A stretch of 64,000 nt of DNA, taken from the NCBI GenBank assembly GCA_017301995.1, contig JAFLEH010000039.1:1-64000 (forward strand). The letters are read 5' to 3'. Position 1 is the first letter of the stretch. Each line of letters begins with the position of its first letter. Shown in pieces: positions 53,415 to 60,652 of this stretch. A program made the translations under genes and the position numbers. Source of the DNA: Verrucomicrobiota bacterium. GTDB taxonomy: Bacteria > Verrucomicrobiota > Verrucomicrobiia > Verrucomicrobiales > Akkermansiaceae. Below the pieces are notes generated by a model. That model was not told where the DNA came from, did no database searches, and worked only from the letters and a program-made list of their open reading frames with translations.

Positions 53415-54830
53415 ATGAAGACCTCCCGTCTGCTCAGCGTCACGGCCGTCTGTGGTATTTCGTTGCTCATCCTCCCGGGGTGCAACAAGCGCTACATCAC
53501 CAAAATCAAGCAACTCGAAGAGGAGAAAAGCAACCTCATCGAGGATCACGCGACCGAAATCGAAAAGCAGGAAGACGAGTTCCGCGAAAAGGAAAACACC
53601 CTCGAGAAGGCGAAGGAGGAAGTCGAATCGAAGGTGGATGAAATCACCCAGGAGCGCGACCGCCTGAACAACGACCTGGAGCATGCCAAGTCCGAGATCG
53701 AACGCCTCAAGAAGGAAATCGACGACAAGACGCCGAAAGACGCCTCCACTCCCGGCCATACCGAGTTCAATCCCGCCAAGGAAGCGAAATACGCCAACGC
53801 CATGGCCACCATCACCGGTGACGCCTCCAACGGGGCCGGTTTCATCGTCGAGGATGGCGGCAAACGCTACATCTACACCACCGCTGCCGCCATCAGCGGC
53901 AACTCCCGCCTCTCGGTAACCAACGCCGCCGGCACCAAGTTCGCCAAGTTCGGCAACCTCGAACTCGCCGCGGGCTGCGATTTCGTCCGCCTCGAACTGC
54001 TGGAAGCCGACGACGCCCCGGCGCTCCAGATCGCTCCCAGCAGCTATCAGGTTTCCACCGAGCGGCGCGTTTCCTGCCTCGGCATCAACACCACCACCAA
54101 CATCGTCAACGGAGAACTCATCAACCCGTTCGGCCAAAGCGCCGATACGATCGATCTCGATCCGAACCTGTTGGTTGGAAAAGTCAGCGGCCCGGTGATC
54201 GACACGGCCACCGTCAAGGTGCTTGCGATCGTAACACCGCCCGCCTCCGAGCAACCGGATTTGTGGACCAATCCCGCAGCGGGGACCGATGTCCAATTCC
54301 GCGCCGCACGGATCAACCGGGACATCTCTTGGGAGCCGGTTCCCGTCGCCACCTTCCTCGCCGAAGGCAAACGCATCCGCGATTTCGACCGCTTCACCAA
54401 GATCGTTTACGCCTTCGCCGCAATGACCCTGACCCCAGAAGGTCTCGGTGTGGAAAACCAGGTTGGCAACTCCGAAACCATCAAATCCGTGCTCGCGGAC
54501 ATGAAGGATCTCCAGGTCGCCGGCGACGCGATGGCGCTCCACAACCAACTCGCCTCGAAAAAGGGCAGAATCGGTGAAGCGGACCTCAAAAAGCGGGTGG
54601 TCGGCCTTTTCTCCACCGTGGACAGCCAGTCGAAACGCAACACCGTGGGCTTCGATCCTTCGAAATTCAGCGTCTATCACCGCAAGGCCGCCGAACAATC
54701 CATCAAATGGCGCACCGAAGCCGCCGTCCAACTCCAGAAAACCACCGAGGGTGTCGCCGATATCGACCTGAAACCGGCAGGCGGATCATCCTCCCGCGAG
54801 AAGGACCGCGAACAGGACGGCAAACGCTGA
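53415..54830 (+). CDS. Coiled-coil lipoprotein with degenerate trypsin-like domain
   Basis: 471 residues from the ATG at 53415 (MKTSRLLSVTAVCG). The lipobox LILPGC gives an acylated Cys. Residues ~25-110 are a charged coiled coil (QLEEEKSNLIEDHATEIEKQ and following). Residues ~130-300 resemble an HtrA/trypsin fold: GAGFIVEDGGKRYIYTTAAA stands where GSGFI...TNAHV is expected, CDFVRLELLE where DLAVL is expected, and GKVSGPVID where GNSGGPV is expected. The catalytic His is missing and the Ser motif is altered, so it looks like a pseudoprotease. The C-terminal 150 residues are helical. Membrane-tethered scaffold or sensor is a guess. Confidence 0.8.
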   Translation: MKTSRLLSVTAVCGISLLILPGCNKRYITKIKQLEEEKSNLIEDHATEIEKQEDEFREKENTLEKAKEEVESKVDEITQERDRLNNDLEHAKSEIERLKKEIDDKTPKDASTPGHTEFNPAKEAKYANAMATITGDASNGAGFIVEDGGKRYIYTTAAAISGNSRLSVTNAAGTKFAKFGNLELAAGCDFVRLELLEADDAPALQIAPSSYQVSTERRVSCLGINTTTNIVNGELINPFGQSADTIDLDPNLLVGKVSGPVIDTATVKVLAIVTPPASEQPDLWTNPAAGTDVQFRAARINRDISWEPVPVATFLAEGKRIRDFDRFTKIVYAFAAMTLTPEGLGVENQVGNSETIKSVLADMKDLQVAGDAMALHNQLASKKGRIGEADLKKRVVGLFSTVDSQSKRNTVGFDPSKFSVYHRKAAEQSIKWRTEAAVQLQKTTEGVADIDLKPAGGSSSREKDREQDGKR

Positions 54831-54841
54831 CACCCCGAAAA

Positions 54842-55930
54842 CTAACGGGCCGCGATCGAGGCGCCGGGCACCAGATCCGGCATCAGCAGCAGGCTGCCCT
54901 GCGAGCCGATCCGGCCCTCGACCAACAACTCAAGGTGCCGCGCCACGCGCTTGGCGAACACCGAGGGGTCGATGTGATAGGTGGTAACAGTCGGCACGAT
55001 GTGCGCGAGCATCGGCTCGGTCGCCAGCGAGATCAGGCTGAAATCCCGAGGAACCCGGTAGCCCTTGGAACCGAGCCATGTTAGCAAAGTGATCGTCTGC
55101 CGCGGACGGATCATCACGAACGCCGTGGGCGGATCGGCCATGGCGATGCATGGTTCGAACGCCGCGACCAGCCCGGCGGTGGTGCCGTCGTCCCAAATTT
55201 CGGTTAGCTTGACCCGTTCCTCCGCGAACGACACGGCCCCCTGCCAGGCGGCGATGTTTCCGCGCAGCCCGTCGCGCGGCATCACCAGGCAGATATGCCG
55301 GTGACCCTTCCGCCACAGTTCGCCCACCGCGTGGCGGCCGGTGGCGGTCCAGTCGTAGTCCATGTACGGCAGATCGATCCCCGGATGCGGATATCCCCGG
55401 ATCATGCAGGGAGTACGCGATGCCTGGAACGCCGATTGGATCGCCCTGCTGGACCGATAGAGAATCCACGCGTCGCGGGGATCGGATTCCAACAGCGAGA
55501 GCAGCCGCCTTTCGGGCTGGGGTGTTTCATACCACGGTGGGTCGATCAGATCCAGCACGCCACCGCGCTGGGCGATAATCGAGCGGATCTGGTCCACCTC
55601 CGCGAGCATGGATTGGGAGAGGCGTTCGAGGTTGAACGGCGAGAGCATTCCGATGCGCCACGTGTTGGAGCGTTCGACGACCACCGGTTTGCAACCTTCC
55701 GCGATCTTGCGCTGCTTTCCGATTTCACCAGGCAGGATCACACCTCCGGCGGCCAGTTCGGATAATGTCAGACGGATCGTGTCGCGGCCCACGTTGAGAA
55801 TCTGCGCCAGCCTGCGCTCGCCGGGCAGATATTCGGACCATTCTCCAGCGGCGATGCGCGCTTTCATCACCCGGACGCACTCGTTGACGAGGGAGTTCCG
55901 GCGGGGCAGCATCGGATCGGTGGAGTTCAT
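54842..55930 (-). CDS. GntR-type regulator with LacI-like sensor, probable nan regulator
   Basis: 362 residues. The N-terminal ~75 residues form a GntR-type winged helix (GEWSEYLPGERRLAQILNVG, then RDTIRLTLSELAAGGVI). Residues ~90-362 look like a periplasmic-binding-type sensor as in LacI/GalR proteins: TWRIGMLSPFNLERL, GRHAVGELWRKGHRHICLV, and the PRDFSLISLATEP segment. It is the last gene of the sialic acid operon, 12 bp after the AGE epimerase gene, so it probably senses sialic acid or ManNAc and controls its own operon. Candidate sites are the dyads at 60439-60459 and 31136-31156. Confidence 0.85.
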   Translation of the reverse strand: MNSTDPMLPRRNSLVNECVRVMKARIAAGEWSEYLPGERRLAQILNVGRDTIRLTLSELAAGGVILPGEIGKQRKIAEGCKPVVVERSNTWRIGMLSPFNLERLSQSMLAEVDQIRSIIAQRGGVLDLIDPPWYETPQPERRLLSLLESDPRDAWILYRSSRAIQSAFQASRTPCMIRGYPHPGIDLPYMDYDWTATGRHAVGELWRKGHRHICLVMPRDGLRGNIAAWQGAVSFAEERVKLTEIWDDGTTAGLVAAFEPCIAMADPPTAFVMIRPRQTITLLTWLGSKGYRVPRDFSLISLATEPMLAHIVPTVTTYHIDPSVFAKRVARHLELLVEGRIGSQGSLLLMPDLVPGASIAAR

Positions 55931-55942
55931 GGCGAATTGGCG

Positions 55943-57109
55943 CTAGATGGTGAGATCATGTGAAATACGGTAGCACAGATCCATCGCCCGCGGGTGATGG
56001 AAAAACGATTTCCAGAGCGAGCCTTTCAACGTGGACGAAACCGTGCCGTCGCGGTGCAGGTAGCCGTACCACTCGCCGTGTTCGGGGTCGGCGAAGTGCC
56101 GGAAACTCCAGTCCTTCAGGCTATCGTGCCACGCGAGGTATTTCGCGTCCCCGGTGGCGCGGTAGGCCATCAGCGTCGCGATCAGCGCCTCATCGTGCGG
56201 CCACCAGAATTTCATCGTCTGCCAGTATTCCTGCACCGGCTTGTGATAGACATCGCGGAAATAGTATAGGCCGCCGCATTCGTCATCCCACCCGCGTTTC
56301 CACATCCAATCGAGCATTTGGCATCCGAGCGCGGTCAGTTCAGCGTCCCCGCCCCGTCTGCGGGCCTGCTCCAGAACGAACCAGGCACCCTCAATGGCAT
56401 GGCCGGGGTTGAGCGTGCGGCCGTCGAAGTGATCGGAGATCGCTCCGTCCGGCGTCACCTGTTCCATCACCACTTCCAAATCCGATTTCACGAAATACGT
56501 GCGGATCTCGCCGATGCAGCGGTCGATCCAACCGGTCAGCTCCGCGCTTGCGCCCAACCGAAGTTCGAGTTCCTGTGCGGTCACCAGCGTGATCATCCGA
56601 GGGCCAAGCCCGATCATCGGCCGCGCGCCGGTGAACTTCGGCGGTGCGTCGTTAGGCAGGAAATTCCAATCCACAAACCGGCGGAACCAATGCAGCGCCC
56701 GCTCCTCCGAACGCTCCGATCCGACCGCCCGCGCGTGTGCCGCGAACGCGATCGCCGCGAAACTCTCGCTGTAGGCATATCTCCGTTTCCGCAGCGGCGT
56801 GCCATCGCGCGTGACATGGAAATACATCCTGCCATCGGCCGGGTCCACGCAATGTTCCTCCAGAAACCGCAACCCGCTTTCCGCCCATTCCAACCATTCC
56901 GGGCGCCGCTCGTGATCCAGATAGAGCGATAGCAACATCCAGCTCATCCGCCCCTGCGCCCACACCGACTTGTCATCGTCCACCAGGGAACCGTCGCGGT
57001 CGAAACAGTGCAGGAAGCCGCCATGCTCGCGGTCCACCGCCCGCGGAAACCAGAACGGCACGCAGTCGTTGAACAGTTGGTTGTGATAGAAGGACGCGAG
57101 CTTTGACAT
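55943..57109 (-). CDS. AGE-family N-acylglucosamine 2-epimerase
   Basis: 388 residues with the (alpha/alpha)6-barrel signature of the renin-binding-protein/AGE family: FYHNQLFNDCVPFWFPRAVD at the start, EHGGFLHCFDRDGS, RKRRYAYSESFAAIAFA and NPGHAIEGAWFVLE with the conserved His and Glu. At the end are MKFWWPHDEALIATL and SFRHFADPEHGEWYGYLHRDG. In the operon it should convert N-acetylmannosamine to N-acetylglucosamine, the step that follows NanA in the Bacteroides-type NanLET route and replaces NanK/NanE. Cytoplasmic. It lies 10 bp after nanA. Confidence 0.9.
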   Translation of the reverse strand: MSKLASFYHNQLFNDCVPFWFPRAVDREHGGFLHCFDRDGSLVDDDKSVWAQGRMSWMLLSLYLDHERRPEWLEWAESGLRFLEEHCVDPADGRMYFHVTRDGTPLRKRRYAYSESFAAIAFAAHARAVGSERSEERALHWFRRFVDWNFLPNDAPPKFTGARPMIGLGPRMITLVTAQELELRLGASAELTGWIDRCIGEIRTYFVKSDLEVVMEQVTPDGAISDHFDGRTLNPGHAIEGAWFVLEQARRRGGDAELTALGCQMLDWMWKRGWDDECGGLYYFRDVYHKPVQEYWQTMKFWWPHDEALIATLMAYRATGDAKYLAWHDSLKDWSFRHFADPEHGEWYGYLHRDGTVSSTLKGSLWKSFFHHPRAMDLCYRISHDLTI

Positions 57110-57119
57110 GGGAACCAGG

Positions 57120-58028
57120 TTAGAAGAGGCCGGGAATCTCCAGGCGTTTCAGGGTTTCGATCAGAGTGTCCACTTGTGCGGGCGAGGGATTGCCCAGCGG
57201 CAGCCGCGCGGGCCCCACCGGAACGCCGAGACGGCCCATCAGTGCCTTGGCCGTGCCGAGAAACCCGGTAGCGGCGATCGCGTCGATCATCGCGATGGAT
57301 AGGGATTGCAGGCGTTGGGCCTCCGCCATGTCGCCGGATCCGAACGCGGCGATCAATTTCCGATAGAGATCCGGCGCCCAATTGTAGGTGGACCCCACCC
57401 CGCCCCGCGCGCCGGTGGCGAGCGCCGCCAACAGCATTTCGTCCACGCCCCACGGCAGATCATAGCGGTCGCCCGCAACGCCGAGGGAACGCCGATAGGA
57501 AACCAGGTCCGGATTGGTGAACTTGATCCCCGCCAGATTCGGAATCCCCGCCGCCTCGGTTAGGAAACGCTCCATCGGCAGCGTCAGCCCGGTGAGCGCG
57601 GGAATGTCGTAGTAATAAAATGGCGTCTCCGGAGCGGCGGATGCGATCGCCGCGCAGACATCGACCAACCCGGCGACCCCGGCCGGTTTGAAATAGGAGG
57701 GAGCCAGCGCGCTGATCGCCACAAACCCGCATTCCCGCGCGCTCCGGGCGAGTGTTTGCGAGTCCCCGATGCAGTTGGAACCCACATGGGCGATCACCCG
57801 CAGGCCGTTGGCGGGACCGGCGGCGGCCCATGCCTGATAGATGGCGAGTTTCTCCCCGCAGGTCACCGAGTGGGATTCTCCGGTCGATCCGGTGATGAAA
57901 ACCGTGCGGGTTCCCCGCGCGGCGAGGAATTCGGCCTGCGCGGGCACCACTTCGGGTGCGAGCGAGCCATCGGCATGGAACGGCGTGTGGGCGGCGACTA
58001 CGAGTTCGTGGAGCGGTGTGTGTTGCAT
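57120..58028 (-). CDS. nanA: N-acetylneuraminate lyase (copy 2)
   Basis: 302 residues, paralogue of the enzyme at 31228-32139. It has the same motifs: FITGSTGESHSV, FYYYDIPALTG with the catalytic Tyr, and NLAGIKFTNPD with the Schiff-base Lys. It cleaves sialic acid to ManNAc and pyruvate. It lies in the middle of the operon between the MFS transporter gene (10 bp upstream) and the AGE epimerase gene (10 bp downstream). It is therefore the catabolic copy in the strict sense, while copy 1 belongs to the polymer-degradation cluster. Confidence 0.9.
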   Translation of the reverse strand: MQHTPLHELVVAAHTPFHADGSLAPEVVPAQAEFLAARGTRTVFITGSTGESHSVTCGEKLAIYQAWAAAGPANGLRVIAHVGSNCIGDSQTLARSARECGFVAISALAPSYFKPAGVAGLVDVCAAIASAAPETPFYYYDIPALTGLTLPMERFLTEAAGIPNLAGIKFTNPDLVSYRRSLGVAGDRYDLPWGVDEMLLAALATGARGGVGSTYNWAPDLYRKLIAAFGSGDMAEAQRLQSLSIAMIDAIAATGFLGTAKALMGRLGVPVGPARLPLGNPSPAQVDTLIETLKRLEIPGLF

Positions 58029-58038
58029 GAGTTGAATG

Positions 58039-59331
58039 TTAGTCTTCGGATCGGTTGAGCGTGGTGGGGCGCAGCAGGAGCACCAGCAGCACCGCGATCA
58101 CCACGGGCACCGCCAGCCAGCCGATGCCTTGGGCGAGTTTGCCGGCCTTGTCGAGTTTTCCGATCACCTCGGTGGAAAGCGCGCCGGCTGACACGCCCAC
58201 GAGGTTCATGAATCCGTATCCGGCGGCCCGCAGCCGCGGCGGCACAAACTGGCAGAGCACCGGCATGTTGTTGGCATCGAACAACCCGAAGCCGATCCCG
58301 TAAAGCACCGCCGCCATCAGGGCCAGTGAGGGACTTTGCCCGTAGCCCAGCATCAGCAGCGCCGGGATGGTTAGAGAGAGCCCGATCACTCCGGTTAGAA
58401 TCCGGCCGCGGACATTCACCCGCGCCCAGCGGTCGGCGATCATCCCGCCGCCGATCACCCCGACAAATCCGGAGGCCGCGATCACGATGGTGGAAAGCGG
58501 TTTCGCCACCCGGCTCGCGATCTCGGCGTCGGTATATCCGGCGGTCATCGGCAGCAGGCTGCGGATCGTATCGGGATTGAGTTTGCCAAACAAGGTGGGC
58601 AGCCAGTTTTTCACCACCCACCCCGGCGCGCTCGGTGCGGCGAAGTAAATCAGGATGATGAAGAACGCCCCTATCGAAAACAGCGACACCAAACTCTTTC
58701 CCATGCCCGCCAGCGCGCGCGGCAGGGTTTCCACAACCGCGTCGGATGCCTTGCGCTCCTTCAGAAACACCGCAAGGACCACGCTGTATGCCACTCCCGC
58801 CAATCCAAGCCCCTGAAAGGTGACCCGCCAGGATAGTTCGTCCGCAGCCAGCGCTCCAAACCCGCCCAGCGCCTGGCCGCAATAGAGCCCGGTCATATGA
58901 ACCGCCACCGCCAGCGACCGCGTGTGCCCCTGGTGATAGTCGGCGATCAACGCGAGCCCCGCCGGAATATACAACGCCTCGCTCACCCCCATCAGCGCCC
59001 GCATCCAGTATAGCTGCTCGAAGTTCTGGGCATGCCCCATCAGCAGCGTGACTGCCGACCACACGGCCAGACTTCCCACAATGAGCGTCTTGCGGTTCAT
59101 CCGGTCCGCCACCAGGCCGCTCATCGGACTCATCACGCCGTAGATCCACAGGAATATCCCCATCAGCCGACCGAAATTCTGGCTGTCCAGCACCATCGAG
59201 ATATCCGCGCCAATCGCCGGTTGCAGGGTGGATAGAACCTGGCGGTCCAGATAGTTCAGAAGCGCCACCGGCCACAGCAGCATGACCGTCAGCCATGCTC
59301 CGGGGAGCGCTTTTTCCGACATGGCACTCAT
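58039..59331 (-). CDS. MFS transporter, probable sialic acid importer
   Basis: 430 residues with about 12 transmembrane segments. The MFS loop signature GLVADRMNRKTLIVGSL lies between helices 2 and 3, and LLNYLDRQVLSTLQP in helix 1 is typical of the anion/sugar-acid group. Position between nanM and nanA, and similarity in gene order to Bacteroides nanLET, indicate NanT function: H+-coupled import of N-acetylneuraminate across the inner membrane. The ATG at 59331 overlaps the nanM stop as ATGA; a second ATG at 59322 is possible. Confidence 0.85.
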   Translation of the reverse strand: MSAMSEKALPGAWLTVMLLWPVALLNYLDRQVLSTLQPAIGADISMVLDSQNFGRLMGIFLWIYGVMSPMSGLVADRMNRKTLIVGSLAVWSAVTLLMGHAQNFEQLYWMRALMGVSEALYIPAGLALIADYHQGHTRSLAVAVHMTGLYCGQALGGFGALAADELSWRVTFQGLGLAGVAYSVVLAVFLKERKASDAVVETLPRALAGMGKSLVSLFSIGAFFIILIYFAAPSAPGWVVKNWLPTLFGKLNPDTIRSLLPMTAGYTDAEIASRVAKPLSTIVIAASGFVGVIGGGMIADRWARVNVRGRILTGVIGLSLTIPALLMLGYGQSPSLALMAAVLYGIGFGLFDANNMPVLCQFVPPRLRAAGYGFMNLVGVSAGALSTEVIGKLDKAGKLAQGIGWLAVPVVIAVLLVLLLRPTTLNRSED

Positions 59332-60392
59332 GGTTTTGCGGGTTGGAGTTTGGTCACGGCGGGGGTCCTCACGCCAGGCCGGATTTCCCCGCTCACCAGG
59401 ATGAACGCTTCGCCCGACTGCACGCCCGGCAGCGTCACCGGGATGCCGGTTTCAAGTTCCGCCAACGTTTCCCATCCCGCGGTCGCGGAATCATATGCTA
59501 ACAAATCCTTCCGGAAACCCGGATGTTTCCGCGGATCGGTGCCGACCAGCGCGCCGTCATCGCCGCCCACCAGCACCATTTTCCCGTGCGAGTTCCACGC
59601 CGGCGACGCGGCACCCACCGCACACCGTGGAAGATCGGGCAGCTTGGTCCACGCTCCATCCGCGAAGGCAAAACACGATCTCAGATAGGTTCGGACCGGC
59701 TTTCCATCCGGCCCCGCATGCAGCGAGCATCCTCCCGCCACCAGCAGCTTTCCACCCGCCTCACCGGCCGTCGCGAGCATCACGCCATCGCCCGGCAAAG
59801 GCGGCAGTTCGGTCCATTGTTTGGTTCCTGCCGACCAGTCCAACATGAAATGCCGGGCGCTGCAGGTGGTGGAATCCGGCTTGGCGGTTCCGCCCACCAC
59901 ATGGATCCGGCCGCCGACTTCCGCCCCGCACATGTTGGCCAGCGCCACCGGCAGCGCGGGCATCCGGGTGAATGAGACCCTTCCGTCCTCCCATTTCGCC
60001 AGCCAAACCTCCGCGGAATGCTCGTTGGCATTTCCTCCGCCGATCATCAGCACGCCTTCAGTCACCGAAACGGACACGCCGTAACCGCATTCCCCGGGCA
60101 ACTCGCCCACCCGCTTCCAACCCGATCCCGGCGACGCCGGATCGAGCGCGAATACCGCCTTGTGCCAGACCTTTTTCCCACCATCCCAAGGCATCACACC
60201 GTCCGGAAAATTCGCACCCCCGGCCACCAGCAACCGCCCGCCCGCAAGCCCGGCGAAACTCCCCGCAAACCCGTGCGCGTCCGGCAGCCCCGGCATCGCC
60301 ACGGCATTCACCGCATCGGCACCGGCCGCCTGAACCGCCACAATTCCGGCGGCACCCGCCATGCACGACATCGTCACTTCGCTCGCTCGCAT
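59328..60392 (-). CDS. nanM: N-acetylneuraminate epimerase-like kelch protein
   Basis: 354 residues if it starts at the ATG at 60392; later ATGs at 60371 and 60362 shorten the leader. A hydrophobic, Ala/Val-rich leader (GAAGIVAVQAAGADA) suggests export. Six kelch-type blades are visible, each with a Gly-Gly pair, for example GGRLLVAGGANFPDG, EGVLMIGGGNANE, GGRIHVVGGTAKPDS and GKLLVAGGCSLHAG, with Trp or Tyr after each. The resemblance is to NanM/YjhT, which converts alpha- to beta-N-acetylneuraminate in the periplasm. It is the first gene of the operon, followed by the transporter with ATGA overlap. Confidence 0.85.
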   Translation of the reverse strand: MRASEVTMSCMAGAAGIVAVQAAGADAVNAVAMPGLPDAHGFAGSFAGLAGGRLLVAGGANFPDGVMPWDGGKKVWHKAVFALDPASPGSGWKRVGELPGECGYGVSVSVTEGVLMIGGGNANEHSAEVWLAKWEDGRVSFTRMPALPVALANMCGAEVGGRIHVVGGTAKPDSTTCSARHFMLDWSAGTKQWTELPPLPGDGVMLATAGEAGGKLLVAGGCSLHAGPDGKPVRTYLRSCFAFADGAWTKLPDLPRCAVGAASPAWNSHGKMVLVGGDDGALVGTDPRKHPGFRKDLLAYDSATAGWETLAELETGIPVTLPGVQSGEAFILVSGEIRPGVRTPAVTKLQPAKP

Positions 60393-60438
60393 GCGAAAAG
60401 TCCGCCACACCCGCCCCCCGCCCGACAAGTCCATAAAA

Positions 60439-60459
60439 CCGGTTTGCCCAACAAACCGG
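60439..60459. promoter_or_regulatory. Candidate nan operator upstream of nanM
   Basis: CCGGTTTG (60439-60446) and CAAACCGG (60452-60459) are a perfect dyad around a 5-base centre. It is located 46 bp upstream of the nanM start, in the gap to the divergent tex gene. It shares GGTTT-N4-AACA-N-ACC with the site at 31136-31156. Confidence 0.6.
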
Positions 60460-60584
60460 CGTGGTTGCCCCTCCCCACCACATCCGACCCACCATTTCGC
60501 CACCTCCCGGCTTGCCACGCGCCCCGCCACCCCCTATCACTCCCGCCCGCACGCTCCCGCGTGCCACCAAACACCCCTTTCCGC

Positions 60585-60645
60585 ATTTCAGTTTTTCAGC
60601 ACTTCAATTTTTCAGCATCTCAGCATTTCAGTTTTTCAGCATTTA
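60585..60645. repeat. TTTCAG/TTCAGCA word repeat upstream of tex
   Basis: A run of words such as TTTCAGTTTTTCAGCACTTC and TTTTTCAGCATCTCAGCATT fills the 60 bases immediately before tex. It is AT-rich, has no coding value (it reads as FSISAFQF) and ends 8 bp from the ATG. It probably forms part of the leader. Confidence 0.7.
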
Positions 60646-60652
60646 CCCCACA

